Origin: Oscillospiraceae bacterium | GTDB taxonomy: Bacteria > Bacillota > Clostridia > Oscillospirales > Oscillospiraceae | Reading direction: 5' to 3' | NCBI GenBank assembly: GCA_017395085.1 | Contig: JAFPWF010000020.1 | Coordinates: forward strand, 1-64,000 | Length of the DNA stretch: 64,000 nt | The notes under the pieces: generated by a model | The model's database searches: none | What the model was told of the DNA's origin: nothing | Seen by the model: only the letters and a program-made list of their open reading frames with translations | Program-made: the position numbers and the translations under genes | In this document: positions 1-8,956 of the stretch, piece by piece | How positions within the stretch are numbered: the stretch's first letter is position 1 | Layout: each line of letters opens with the position of its first letter

Positions 1-147
1 GTCTGGTTGAGATGCGCTTTTTGCTGTTGATCCTGACAGTTCCTTTTGAGATATTCGATATTACCTGCTTCTCTCATTCCTGATTTTAAGGTTTATTCTC
101 TTCCTGTCAAGATCTACTTGCATTTAGTTTTTCATTCAACCAAATCA

Positions 148-176
148 TTGCATTCTTGCACGCCTGAGCATATAAT
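148..176 (+). promoter_or_regulatory. Sigma-A type promoter for the secreted protein at 218
   Basis: TTGCAT at 148-153 and a perfect TATAAT at 171-176 are separated by 17 bases. The start codon at 218 lies about 35 bases past the expected start of transcription, with a GGGAGGT ribosome site at 204-210. Confidence 0.6.
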
Positions 177-217
177 ATTGGCAGTTCAACCTTGTATTTG
201 CATGGGAGGTTCATGGT

Positions 218-1066
218 ATGAAACGTCAAGTAAGAAGCTTTTTCGCTGTTCTCTGCGTGTTCGCAGTTTTGATGTCTCTTCCTGTTTTGGCTTTTGCAGA
301 TAACGAATCAACTGCAGCACAGAATGGATTGGAGGCCATCAAGTCAACGGGAGACCACAGATTTATTCAGCTTCCGAAAGAGAGCAGCTATCTGGAGGAA
401 TTCAAGACCCGGTACGTTGATTTTAGAGATGTACTGATTCCGACAGCCGACGGTCAAGCAGTGCAGATGTATGGTCCTTCCGCTCCTGTGGAGAGAGCGC
501 CAAGTATGAAAGGCGGCCTGCAGATGCCGTTTGCATTCGAAGATTCAATGGTAACGGTCGTTGCCGAGCAGAACAAAATGTCCTGCATCCTGTACCGCAA
601 CAGCAACAACAAGCTGCGCGCAGGTTGGATCCGGGATATCTATCTCGGGGATGAGTATCTCGGCAGAACAGAGACCATCGGGACGGAAAACACTGCCACG
701 AAAGGGAATATTGCCGAAGTGCCGATGACCTGGTCCGAGAAAGGCTTCCTGAAGAGCCCGCAGAAGTATACCGTCTTGGCAGAACCGGTTGAAAACTGTG
801 TCGGCTTTACTCTGGAATATCAGATTATATCCGAAGGCACCGACAAGAGAGCTGCTTTGATGGGACCGCGTGTCGTCTACGTCAATGACGGGACAGACTG
901 GGTCAAAATCGGCTCTTTTGAGTATCCGGATTTGGGCACCGTGCGGGTGCGCGTCAACCTGGACGAACCCATGAAGGTCACGGCAATCGGAACCATTGCC
1001 GACTGCAAACTGCCAAATACCTTCTTCTTCCGTCAGATCGCCTCGGATTTTGCAACCACGGACTGA
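218..1066 (+). CDS. Secreted protein of unknown function
   Basis: 282 residues. The first ~27 residues form a signal peptide: a basic start (MKRQVR), a hydrophobic core, and a likely signal peptidase I site near LAFA-DN. No lipobox cysteine is present, so the product is probably exported or surface-associated. The mature part has no motif I recognise. It is rich in short beta-type stretches and contains a GWIRDIYLGDEYLG segment that could belong to a small SH3-like barrel, but this is a guess. The start is supported by GGGAGGT eight bases upstream. The gene has its own promoter (148-176) and its own terminator (1103-1138), so it is a single-gene unit. Confidence 0.7.
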   Translation: MKRQVRSFFAVLCVFAVLMSLPVLAFADNESTAAQNGLEAIKSTGDHRFIQLPKESSYLEEFKTRYVDFRDVLIPTADGQAVQMYGPSAPVERAPSMKGGLQMPFAFEDSMVTVVAEQNKMSCILYRNSNNKLRAGWIRDIYLGDEYLGRTETIGTENTATKGNIAEVPMTWSEKGFLKSPQKYTVLAEPVENCVGFTLEYQIISEGTDKRAALMGPRVVYVNDGTDWVKIGSFEYPDLGTVRVRVNLDEPMKVTAIGTIADCKLPNTFFFRQIASDFATTD

Positions 1067-1102
1067 AACCCGGATTTGCGAACAAAACAGATGAATCATA
1101 AA

Positions 1103-1138
1103 ACAGCCGGCACCCAAAACGGTGCCGGCTGTATGTTT
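1103..1138 (+). terminator. Rho-independent terminator after the secreted protein
   Basis: A perfect 12-bp stem (1103-1114 with 1121-1132) closes a six-base loop and is followed by a T-rich stretch (ATGTTTTGG). It starts 37 bases after the stop codon of the gene at 218. Confidence 0.8.
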
Positions 1139-1158
1139 TGGCTCTTTAGAGACAAACA

Positions 1159-1179
1159 ACCACCAGCTCGGCTGGTGGT
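1159..1179 (+). repeat. Left-end hairpin of the IS200 element
   Basis: ACCACCAGC at 1159-1167 pairs perfectly with GCTGGTGGT at 1171-1179 around a three-base loop. Y1 transposases of the IS200/IS605 group recognise such imperfectly placed end hairpins. Confidence 0.7.
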
Positions 1180-1263
1180 GATAAAAGCTTATAGCAATAA
1201 AAATCCTCCAATGATAGGATAGTGAAGGTTCGCCAACCGCACTACGATCAAAGGAGGATTGTC

Positions 1264-1731
1264 ATGAAAGATGACATAAACAGTTTATCGCACTCAAAGT
1301 GGAGATGCAAGTACCATATTGTGTTCGCACCAAAGTACCGGAGAAAAGAGATTTACGGAGATATCCGTAAGGATATCGGAGTAATACTACGGAAGCTTTG
1401 TGAACAGAAAAACGTGGAAATAATAGAGGCGGAATTATGTCCAGACCATATCCATATGTTGGTGAGTATTCCGCCGAATCTGAGTGTTGCACAGTTTGTA
1501 GGATATCTAAAAGGGAAAAGCGCCCTGATGATATTCGAGAGGCATGCAAATCTGAAGTACAAATACGGCAACAGACATTTTTGGTGCAGAGGCTACTATG
1601 TGGATACAGTAGGCAAGAATGAGAAAAAGATAGCTGAGTATATACGTGAGCAGTTGCAAAGCGTTATTATGGAAGACCAAATAAGTCTGAAAGAGTTCAT
1701 CGACCCGTTTACGGGTGAGAAGAATAAGTAG
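1264..1731 (+). CDS. tnpA: IS200 family Y1 transposase TnpA
   Basis: 155 residues, the usual length for the family. It cuts and rejoins single-stranded DNA at the element ends by a covalent tyrosine link. The HUH metal-binding motif is H62-I-H64 within PDHIHMLVSIPP. The catalytic tyrosine is Y126 in KNEKKIAEYIREQ. Both are present, so the enzyme looks intact. The reading frame is open from 1222, but the ATG at 1264 is preferred because AAAGGAGG precedes it at 1250-1257 and the protein then starts like known relatives (MKDDINSLSHSKWRCKYHIV). A hairpin follows the stop at 1739-1763. Confidence 0.93.
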   Translation: MKDDINSLSHSKWRCKYHIVFAPKYRRKEIYGDIRKDIGVILRKLCEQKNVEIIEAELCPDHIHMLVSIPPNLSVAQFVGYLKGKSALMIFERHANLKYKYGNRHFWCRGYYVDTVGKNEKKIAEYIREQLQSVIMEDQISLKEFIDPFTGEKNK

Positions 1732-1738
1732 GCATAAA

Positions 1739-1763
1739 ACAGGCCGCTTTAGCGGCGGCCTGT
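1739..1763 (+). terminator. Hairpin after tnpA, possible terminator
   Basis: A 9-bp GC-rich stem (1739-1747 with 1755-1763) begins eight bases after the tnpA stop. No T-run follows, so termination would be weak. It may instead be part of the right-end structure of the element. Confidence 0.4.
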
Positions 1764-1839
1764 GAATAACTATGCGATTGGAGAACTTTTTCATGCGTCT
1801 TGAGACGCTGCTGGCATCAGGCCCTTCTAGGGCCTTCAC

Positions 1840-1864
1840 AAACCACGCGTTTTACGCGTGGTTT
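1840..1864 (+). repeat. Right-end hairpin of the IS200 element
   Basis: An 11-bp perfect stem (1840-1850 with 1854-1864) with a TTT loop. Its position 109 bases after tnpA and just before the purL stop fits the right end of the element. Confidence 0.65.
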
Positions 1865-1902
1865 TGATTACGTATAAACTGGCAGGATCCGATACTGACT
1901 GC

Positions 1903-4900
1903 TCAGCGGAAGTACTGTACCGCGGCTTCAAACATGCGCAGGTCGTAGTTGCCCGGGACGTTACGGTAGAGACCGCGGCCGACTCGCTCGGCATGTCCCA
2001 TCTTTCCGAATACCCTGCCGTCGGGCGAAGTAATGCCTTCAATGGCAGCGGCGGATCCGTTCGGGTTGTCCTGCACGTCCGCGCTGGCGTTCCCGCTGAG
2101 GTCCACATACTGCGTGGCGATCTGGCCGTTTTCGGCAAGTTTCCTTACCAGTGCGTTATCCGCCAGGAAGCGACCCTCGCCGTGTGAAATCGGCACGTGG
2201 AAAACCTGACCGACTTCCGTCAGGGCGAGCCATGGCGACTTGTTCGATGCGATCCTCGTCCGAACAATCCTGCTCTGATGCCGTGCAATGCGGTTGAAGG
2301 TAAGCGTCGGGCAGTCAGCGTCGGTATCAATGATGCGGCCACAGGGCACAAGACCAAGCTTGATAAGCGCCTGGAAGCCGTTGCAGATGCCGCACATCAG
2401 CCCGTCCCGCCGCTCCAGAAGGTCGGTGACTCCGTCTTTCACAGCCTGCGCGCGGAAGAATGCAGTGATGAACTTGCCGGATCCATCCGGCTCGTCGCCG
2501 CCGGAAAAGCCGCCGGGCAGGAACACCATCTGGCTCTCCTTCAGGCGTGCGGCAAACTCCTCGACGCTGCGGGCAATATCGTCGGAGCTCAGGTTCCGCA
2601 CCACAAAGATTTCGGGCACACCGCCTGCGGCGGTCACGGCACGGGCACTGTCGATTTCACAGTTGGTACCGGGAAAGGCCGGAATCAGGACTCTTGGCTT
2701 CGGCGTACGCACAGCGGGAGCCGGACGCGCGGCGGTCTGGTTCCAGATAAAGTCATGCAGCACACCGCAGTCCTGCTCCACTTCGGAGGGGTAGACAGGT
2801 TCCAGCTTTGCTTCAGACAGGGACAGGAGCGCCCGGACGGACACCTCTTCCTTTCCGAAAGAGACAAAACCGTCATTCGTCACCGTACCGAGCAGATCCA
2901 TTCGAATGCCTTCTGCCGGTACCGGGGCTTCACCCGTAAGCTCCAGCACAAAGCTGCCGCAATCTCGGCGGAAGAGCCCGTCTAAACCAATGCCTTCTTC
3001 AAAGCGGAAGCCCAGGCCGTTCCCGAAGCACATCTTCATGACGGCCTCGGCAGTACCGCCCGATCCGGGCGTATAACAGGCTGTGCAGCTGCCGGAGCGC
3101 TGCAATGCCGTGACCTGTGAGAACACATTCTTCAGGCTCCCGGGGTCCGGAAGACCGTCTTTGCCAGTCTGCGGCGAGAGACGGATCACGCGGTGCCCGG
3201 CCTCCTTGAACTCGGGGCTGACCGCCTCGCTGACCTTTCCTGTCGTGACGGCAAAGGACACCAGCGTCGGCGGTACATCGAGGTCTTCAAAACTGCCGCT
3301 CATCGAGTCTTTCCCGCCAATGGCGGCAACACCCAGGTCGAGCTGAGCCTCAAAAGCACCCAGAAGGGCGCTGAGCGGCACGCCCCAGCGCCGGCTGTCC
3401 TTGCCGAGCCGTTCAAAGTACTCCTGGAAGCTCAGGTAAACATCTTTAAATTCCGCACCGCTTGCCACCAGCTTGGAGATCGATTCCACCACGGCCAGAT
3501 ATGCGCCGCGGAAGGGACTTTTTGCCGAAACCATCGGGTCGAAGCCCCAGGACATGAAGGAACAGGTTTCGGTATCCCCTTGTTCTACGGGAATCTTCTG
3601 CACCATGGCCTGTACCGGCGTTTTCTGGTTGCGCCCGCCATAGGGCATCAGCACGCTTCCGGCCCCGATAGTCGAGTCAAAGCGGTCGGACAGCCCCTGA
3701 CGCGAGCAGCACTGCAGACTTTCCGCCATGGCGTGCATTCTCGCGGCAAAGGAATCTTTCGCATCTGCAAGTGCGGGAAGATAATCCTTCAGTTCATTAG
3801 GCGCTTTCCCCGGAGCCGGATCAAACGCCATGCATACGGCGTCGGTATGCTTTTCGGCACCGTTGGTATCCAGAAACGCCCGGCTCAGGTCGACAATAGT
3901 CGCACCGTTCCAGTCCATGACCAGACGCGGTTCCGCCTGCACCTCAGCCACAGGGACGGCCTGCAGGTTTTCGGAAGCGGCAAGCTGCAGGAAGTCATCG
4001 ACGTCTTCTGCCGCAACTACCACAGCCATGCGCTCCTGGCTCTCACTGATGGCGAGCTCCGTTCCGTCCAGACCCTCGTATTTCTTCGGCACGGCGTTCA
4101 GGTGGATCTTGAGCCCGTCTGCCAGTTCGCCGATGGCAACCGATACGCCGCCCGCACCGAAGTCGTTGCAGCGGCGGATCATTTTTGCGGCTGCGGGGTT
4201 GCGGAACAGCCGCTGCAGTTTGCGCTCTTCCGGGGCGTTGCCTTTCTGCACTTCAGCGCCGCATGTCTCCACGGAGTGTGCATCGTGTGCTTTGCTGGAG
4301 CCGGTCGCCCCGCCGATGCCGTCGCGCCCGGTGCTTCCGCCGAGCAGAATGACTATGTCACCGGGTACCGGCTGCTCGCGCTTTACGTTCTCAGCCGGGG
4401 CGGCGGCGACGACTGCGCCGATTTCCATGCGCTTTGCCGCATAACCGGGGTGATACAGTTCGTCGACAATACCGGTCGCCAGACCGATCTGGTTACCGTA
4501 GGAGGAATAGCCTGCGGCGGCACCCGTGCAGATCTTGCGCTGCGGGAGCTTCCCCGGCAGAGTCTCGCGGATGGGCTTCAGCGGATCGGCTGCGCCTGTC
4601 ACACGCATGGCGCCGTACACGTAGGCGCGCCCGGAAAGCGGATCACGGATTGCTCCGCCGATGCAGGTAGCAGCTCCGCCGAAAGGTTCGATTTCCGTGG
4701 GATGGTTGTGGGTCTCGTTCTTAAACAGCAGCAGCCAGTCCTCCGTCGCGGATGGAGCGTCAGACGCGCTGGATTCCCTGTGTTCAACCTGAATCTTGAC
4801 TGTGCAGGCGTTTATTTCCTCGGACTCATCCAGCTTCCGGAGTTTCCCTTCGGCTTTCAGTGCATTTGCGGCAATGGTGCCCAGGTCCATCAGGCAGACG

Positions 4901-5739
4901 GGCTTCGCCTCGCGCCCAAGTGCCCTGCGCGTCTGCAGGTAGCGTTGCCAGGCGGCCTCCGTCCGTTTGTCTTCAAAGCTGACATGGTCGAGAATGGTAT
5001 GGAAGGTCGTATGCCTGCAGTGATCCGACCAGTAGGTATCAAGCACGCGGATCTCGGTGATCGTCGGATCTCTGTTCTCACTGCAGAAGTACTCCTGCGT
5101 GCATTGAAGGTCTGCCTCATCCATGGCGAGACCCATCTCCTTCAGGAAGCGTGCACGAGCATCCGAGTCAAAATTCCGAAAGCCCTCCACGGTTCTGACG
5201 GAAGTCGGAACTTCGTAATTGGTTTCCAGCGTCTGCGGGAGTTCCATGGCAGCCTCGCGGGCTTCCACGGGGTTGATGACATATTTTTTGATCTCGACCA
5301 GTTCCTCTGCGGTGAGTGTGCCATACAGCGCGTACACCTTTGCCGAACGCACCGTCGGGCGGTTGCCCTGCGAGAGGATCTGAATACACTGGGCGGCAGA
5401 ATCCGCCCGCTGGTCGAACTGCCCGGGCAGATACTCCACCGCAAAGACGGCGGTTGCTTCTTCACCGGTCTGCGACAGCACCTGAGCGGAGCTGTCTTCG
5501 CCGACGGAGAGACCGGCATCTTCCAGGGTTCCGTACGTGTTGTCCAGCTGCGGCTCGGAAAACACGGTTTTCACTGCATATCGGAACAGATCATCACTCA
5601 GGCCTTCGGCATCATACCGATTCAGAATACGCACACGGCTGATGCCTTCCAGTTCCAACAGCTTCCGCAGGTCATTTTCAATCGCACGGGCTTCCTGATC
5701 CAGCCCGGGCTTTTTTTCTACGTAGATTCGGTAAACCAT
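1903..5739 (-). CDS. purL: Phosphoribosylformylglycinamidine synthase, single-chain type
   Basis: 1278 residues. It converts FGAR, ATP and glutamine to FGAM, the fourth step of purine synthesis. The N-terminal part is PurS/linker-like, followed by two AIR-synthase-type halves (for example TYWSDHCRHTTFHT near residue 240 and the KNETHNHPTEIEPFGGAATC substrate motif). A C-terminal class I glutaminase domain starts near RVLIPAFPGTNCEIDSARAV. Its nucleophile is Cys1119 in CGICNGFQ, and its partner histidine is in ISHGEGRF. This is the long one-piece form, so no separate purS or purQ is needed. It is the last gene of the pur block; purD ends upstream, leaving a 30-base gap. Confidence 0.95.
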   Translation of the reverse strand: MVYRIYVEKKPGLDQEARAIENDLRKLLELEGISRVRILNRYDAEGLSDDLFRYAVKTVFSEPQLDNTYGTLEDAGLSVGEDSSAQVLSQTGEEATAVFAVEYLPGQFDQRADSAAQCIQILSQGNRPTVRSAKVYALYGTLTAEELVEIKKYVINPVEAREAAMELPQTLETNYEVPTSVRTVEGFRNFDSDARARFLKEMGLAMDEADLQCTQEYFCSENRDPTITEIRVLDTYWSDHCRHTTFHTILDHVSFEDKRTEAAWQRYLQTRRALGREAKPVCLMDLGTIAANALKAEGKLRKLDESEEINACTVKIQVEHRESSASDAPSATEDWLLLFKNETHNHPTEIEPFGGAATCIGGAIRDPLSGRAYVYGAMRVTGAADPLKPIRETLPGKLPQRKICTGAAAGYSSYGNQIGLATGIVDELYHPGYAAKRMEIGAVVAAAPAENVKREQPVPGDIVILLGGSTGRDGIGGATGSSKAHDAHSVETCGAEVQKGNAPEERKLQRLFRNPAAAKMIRRCNDFGAGGVSVAIGELADGLKIHLNAVPKKYEGLDGTELAISESQERMAVVVAAEDVDDFLQLAASENLQAVPVAEVQAEPRLVMDWNGATIVDLSRAFLDTNGAEKHTDAVCMAFDPAPGKAPNELKDYLPALADAKDSFAARMHAMAESLQCCSRQGLSDRFDSTIGAGSVLMPYGGRNQKTPVQAMVQKIPVEQGDTETCSFMSWGFDPMVSAKSPFRGAYLAVVESISKLVASGAEFKDVYLSFQEYFERLGKDSRRWGVPLSALLGAFEAQLDLGVAAIGGKDSMSGSFEDLDVPPTLVSFAVTTGKVSEAVSPEFKEAGHRVIRLSPQTGKDGLPDPGSLKNVFSQVTALQRSGSCTACYTPGSGGTAEAVMKMCFGNGLGFRFEEGIGLDGLFRRDCGSFVLELTGEAPVPAEGIRMDLLGTVTNDGFVSFGKEEVSVRALLSLSEAKLEPVYPSEVEQDCGVLHDFIWNQTAARPAPAVRTPKPRVLIPAFPGTNCEIDSARAVTAAGGVPEIFVVRNLSSDDIARSVEEFAARLKESQMVFLPGGFSGGDEPDGSGKFITAFFRAQAVKDGVTDLLERRDGLMCGICNGFQALIKLGLVPCGRIIDTDADCPTLTFNRIARHQSRIVRTRIASNKSPWLALTEVGQVFHVPISHGEGRFLADNALVRKLAENGQIATQYVDLSGNASADVQDNPNGSAAAIEGITSPDGRVFGKMGHAERVGRGLYRNVPGNYDLRMFEAAVQYFR

Positions 5740-5769
5740 ACTGTCCTCCGAATTGTTTTGTCTTCCGTT

Positions 5770-7065
5770 TTACTGCGCGGCTGCTTTCAGCGCACGCTGG
5801 CCGATATCACTGCGGCAGTAGGCGTTTTCAAAGTGGACCTGTGCGGCAACGGCGTAGGCGTCACGGATGGCCTGTTCCAGACTGTCTGCTACTGCCGTGC
5901 AGCCAAGAACCCGCCCGCCGTTTGTGACCAGCAGTTCAGCCCCCCCGGTTTTGTCCTGCCTAGCAGGAATCAGCTTTGCCCCTGCCACATATACCGAATC
6001 GCACACAGCTTCCGGAATCTCCAGCGGGAAGCCTTTTTCATAGGCTTCCGGATAGCCGCGGGATGCCAGAATCACGCAGCAGGCGTGCCGGTCGGCAAAG
6101 CGCACTTCGGTTTCCGCAAGCCTGCCTTCCGTCACGGCCCGCATGACAGTGAACAGGTCACTTTCCAGCAGAGGCAGCACAACCTGGGTTTCCGGATCGC
6201 CGAAGCGGCAGTTGTACTCGATGACTTTCGGCCCGTCTTTTGTCAGCATCAGGCCAAAGTATAGGCAACCGCGGAAGGTTCTGCCCTCAGCGTTCATTGC
6301 CTCCATTGTCGGGAGAAAGATCTCCTTCATGCAGCGCTCAGCGATTTCATCCGTATAATACGGGTTCGGCGCAACGGTTCCCATTCCGCCGGTGTTCAGT
6401 CCACCATCATTGTCCAGTGCACGTTTGTGATCCATGCTCGACACCATCGGGACCATCGTCTTCCCATCCGTAAAAGAAAGCACCGAGACTTCCGGCCCCT
6501 CCAGAAATTCCTCAATGACCACGCGTTCGCCGCTCGCACCGAACTTTTTGCCCTGCATCATTTCGGTCACGGCCTCTACGGCCTCTTCACGGGTCTGGGC
6601 GATGATCACGCCTTTCCCCAGAGCGAGTCCGTCTGCCTTGACGACGGTCGGAATCGGTGCATTTTCCAAGTATCCGAGCGCCTCATCCAGATCACTGAAG
6701 GTCTCGTACGCGGCTGTCGGAATCCCGTATTTTTTCATCAGGTTCTTGGCAAACACCTTGCTGCCCTCGATGATCGCAGCGTTTGCCCGCGGCCCGAAGC
6801 AGGGGACACCGACGGCTTCCAGTGCGTCGACACAGCCGAGAACCAGCGGATCGTCGGGTGTGACGACTGCGTAGTCGATCTTTTGTTCCTGTGCAAAAGC
6901 GGTGATGGCGGGGATATCCTTTGCCCCGATCGGAACGCAGACTGCGTCCCGGGCAATGCCGCCGTTTCCGGGCAGCGCGTAAAGCTCAGTGATTTCAGGA
7001 TTTTCTTTCAGTTTCCGTATGACGGCGTGTTCGCGCCCGCCGCCGCCGACAACCAGTACTTTCAT
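5770..7065 (-). CDS. purD: Phosphoribosylamine-glycine ligase (GAR synthetase)
   Basis: 431 residues, the normal size. It joins glycine to phosphoribosylamine using ATP, step two of purine synthesis. The N-terminal nucleotide fold begins MKVLVVGGGGREHAVIRKL. The ATP-grasp core carries KADGLALGKGV and the metal-binding region YNCRFGDPETQVVLPLL. The frame is open eight codons further upstream, but the ATG at 7065 is chosen because GGAGGAAA lies directly before it and the family starts at this point. It lies between the AICAR transformylase gene and purL. Confidence 0.95.
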   Translation of the reverse strand: MKVLVVGGGGREHAVIRKLKENPEITELYALPGNGGIARDAVCVPIGAKDIPAITAFAQEQKIDYAVVTPDDPLVLGCVDALEAVGVPCFGPRANAAIIEGSKVFAKNLMKKYGIPTAAYETFSDLDEALGYLENAPIPTVVKADGLALGKGVIIAQTREEAVEAVTEMMQGKKFGASGERVVIEEFLEGPEVSVLSFTDGKTMVPMVSSMDHKRALDNDGGLNTGGMGTVAPNPYYTDEIAERCMKEIFLPTMEAMNAEGRTFRGCLYFGLMLTKDGPKVIEYNCRFGDPETQVVLPLLESDLFTVMRAVTEGRLAETEVRFADRHACCVILASRGYPEAYEKGFPLEIPEAVCDSVYVAGAKLIPARQDKTGGAELLVTNGGRVLGCTAVADSLEQAIRDAYAVAAQVHFENAYCRSDIGQRALKAAAQ

Positions 7066-7141
7066 GAGTTTCCTCCGTATAATCAGCAATCAGAAACGGA
7101 ATGCCGCACTGGCGACTGCACCGGTGCGCTTGAAAAATGCA

Positions 7142-8320
7142 TCAGTGGTGGAACAGACGCATGCCCGTAAATGCCATGACCATATGATATCGGTTCGCTG
7201 TCTCGATGACGTGGTCGTCCCGGATGGAACCTCCAGGCTCAGCGACGTACTGCACGCCGGACTTTCTGGCACGCTCAATATTGTCGCCGAAGGGGAAAAA
7301 GGCATCGGAACCGATGCTGACGCCGCTCTGTGCCGCGATCCAGGCCTTTTTCTCTGCAGCGGTCAGCGGTTCGGGCCGGACGGCGAAGGTCTGCTGCCAG
7401 GCACCCTCAGCCAGAATGTCGTCGCACTCGTCGGAAAGATAGATGTCGATGGCATTATCGCGGTCAGGCCGGCGGATACCCTCGACGAATTGCAGGGCAA
7501 GCACTTTCGGGTGCTGGCGCAGAAGCCAGTTGTCTGCCTTCTGTCCGGCCAGCCGCGTGCAGTGGATGCGGCTCTGCTGCCCGGCACCGACGCCCACAGT
7601 CTGCCCGTCCTTGACGTAGCAGACGGAGTTCGACTGCGTGTATTTCAGCGTAATCAGGGAAATCACCAGGTCTCGCGCGGCGGCTTCCGGAAGATCCCGG
7701 TTTTCCGTCACGATGTTCTGCAGCAGAGAGGCGTCGATTTTAAAGTTGTTGTGACCCTGCTCAAAGGTCACGCCGAACACATCCTTGCACTCCTGCTCGG
7801 CCGGCACATAGTTCGGGTCAATCTGCACCACGTTGTACTTGCCCTTTTTCTTGGTTTTCAGGATCTCCAGCGCCTCATCGGTATAGCCCGGGGCGATGAT
7901 GCCGTCGGAGACCTCTGCCTGCAGATAGGCGGCTGTAGCCGCGTCACATACGTCGCTCAGCGCAGCCCAGTCGCCGTACGAGCAGAGCCGGTCGGCACCG
8001 CGGGCACGGATATAGGCGCAGGCAATAGGGGAAAGCTCTGCATGTTCTTCCACAAAGTAGATCTTTCGGTCGGTCTCGCTCAGCGGCAGGCCGACGGCCG
8101 CACCCGCAGGGGAAACATGCTTGAAGCTTGCCGCCGAGGGCAGGCCGGTGGCCTCCTTCAGCTCTTTGACCAGCTGCCAGGAATTCAGTGCATCCAGAAA
8201 GTTGATGTAACCGGGGCGCCCGTTCAGCACGGTGACCGGGAGTTCCGAACCGCCCTTCATGTAGATTTTGGCCGGCTTCTGATTCGGGTTGCAGCCGTAT
8301 TTCAGTTCAAATTCTTTCAT
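7142..8320 (-). CDS. Stand-alone AICAR transformylase (PurH C-terminal domain only)
   Basis: 392 residues. It transfers a formyl group from 10-formyl-tetrahydrofolate to AICAR, giving FAICAR, the ninth step of purine synthesis. Bacterial PurH usually has about 510-530 residues and carries IMP cyclohydrolase at its N-terminus. Here that half is absent. The conserved catalytic pair Lys67-His68 sits in KHVSPAGAA. Other family blocks are visible, such as LKYTQSNSVCYV, GVGAGQQSRIHC and the C-terminal SDAFFPFGDN. The missing cyclohydrolase is supplied by the next gene upstream (8324-8956), whose stop is only three bases from this start. Confidence 0.93.
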   Translation of the reverse strand: MKEFELKYGCNPNQKPAKIYMKGGSELPVTVLNGRPGYINFLDALNSWQLVKELKEATGLPSAASFKHVSPAGAAVGLPLSETDRKIYFVEEHAELSPIACAYIRARGADRLCSYGDWAALSDVCDAATAAYLQAEVSDGIIAPGYTDEALEILKTKKKGKYNVVQIDPNYVPAEQECKDVFGVTFEQGHNNFKIDASLLQNIVTENRDLPEAAARDLVISLITLKYTQSNSVCYVKDGQTVGVGAGQQSRIHCTRLAGQKADNWLLRQHPKVLALQFVEGIRRPDRDNAIDIYLSDECDDILAEGAWQQTFAVRPEPLTAAEKKAWIAAQSGVSIGSDAFFPFGDNIERARKSGVQYVAEPGGSIRDDHVIETANRYHMVMAFTGMRLFHH

Positions 8321-8323
8321 GTT

Positions 8324-8956
8324 TCAGTCCCCCAGATTTTTATTGAAGAGCCTGACTTCGCCGCCCACATTGGTATAAAGCGAGACCTTGTTGTCCGTGT
8401 TCAGAGCTTCCCAGACAGCTTCGGGTTCCGGCATGTCGACCTCCATCGGCTCGCCGCGAAAACTCGGCAGGGGATTGCCGGGACCCTCATAGGTGCTGAG
8501 GAAGTAACCCTTGCCTTCATCAGAACCTTCATAGCAGAAAAACTCGCGAAGGCAGCGTCCGTCGACGCACTTGAGGATCGAAAGCTCAAAACTTCCGTCT
8601 TTGTGCAGCACGGCCGAGATACGGGGCGTCCAGTTCGGCTCGTCCGGCTCATATTCCCGGGTCATCAGCGCTGTGCGGAAATCACCGACATCGCGGATGG
8701 TGTCAGTCTGGTTGCCGTTGGTGACGATCAGGTTGCCTCCGCTGCAGCGCACCGGATGGTAAATGATCAGACTCGGATCACGAAGCTTCGCCGGATCAAA
8801 GGCTTCCGTGCGGATCCCGTCGTCGGTTTCCACAAAGATGCGGTTGCGGCTGTTCTCACTCCGGCCCATAATAAAATAGTAAACCCGGTCTTTTCCCACA
8901 GCGATTCCGCGGCCGGGATAGGGGTTGCTTCTGAGAAATTCCAGAAAGTCAGTCAT
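8324..8956 (-). CDS. purO: IMP cyclohydrolase, PurO type
   Basis: 210 residues. It closes the ring of FAICAR to give IMP, the last step of the de novo pathway. The sequence belongs to the PurO-like family first known from archaea, unrelated to the N-terminal half of PurH. The signature RSNPYPGRGI is at residues 9-18, with YYFIMGRSENSRNR, IYHPVRC and the C-terminal STYEGPGNPLPSFRGEP also visible. The start at 8956 is chosen because it overlaps the purN stop as ATGA and has an AGGAG site; the open frame extends 18 codons further. It sits between purN and the lone AICAR transformylase, so the two replace bifunctional PurH. Confidence 0.9.
   Translation of the reverse strand: MTDFLEFLRSNPYPGRGIAVGKDRVYYFIMGRSENSRNRIFVETDDGIRTEAFDPAKLRDPSLIIYHPVRCSGGNLIVTNGNQTDTIRDVGDFRTALMTREYEPDEPNWTPRISAVLHKDGSFELSILKCVDGRCLREFFCYEGSDEGKGYFLSTYEGPGNPLPSFRGEPMEVDMPEPEAVWEALNTDNKVSLYTNVGGEVRLFNKNLGD

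Larger units (their letters stand above)
1159..1864 (+). mobile_element. IS200-type insertion sequence (IS200/IS605 group)
   Basis: The element holds one gene, a Y1 transposase (1264-1731). Subterminal hairpins typical of this group lie on both sides instead of terminal inverted repeats. The left hairpin is a 9-bp stem, 1159-1167 with 1171-1179. The right hairpin is an 11-bp stem, 1840-1850 with 1854-1864. Boundaries are set at the hairpins; the true cleavage sites lie a few bases outside and cannot be fixed without an empty-site comparison. No accessory tnpB is present. The element sits just past the 3' end of purL (stop at 1903), so it interrupts no visible gene. Confidence 0.8.

Noticed and set aside
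1159..1864. IS605-like element with tnpB
   Set aside because: There is only room for tnpA, so this is an IS200-type single-gene element.
3193..6264. A 1023-codon open frame on the plus strand opposite purL and purD
   Set aside because: It is a mirror of strong coding regions on the other strand. It has no ribosome site or protein motif; GC-rich third positions leave antisense frames open. The same holds for 6989-9172, 9223-10692 and 46543-47826.
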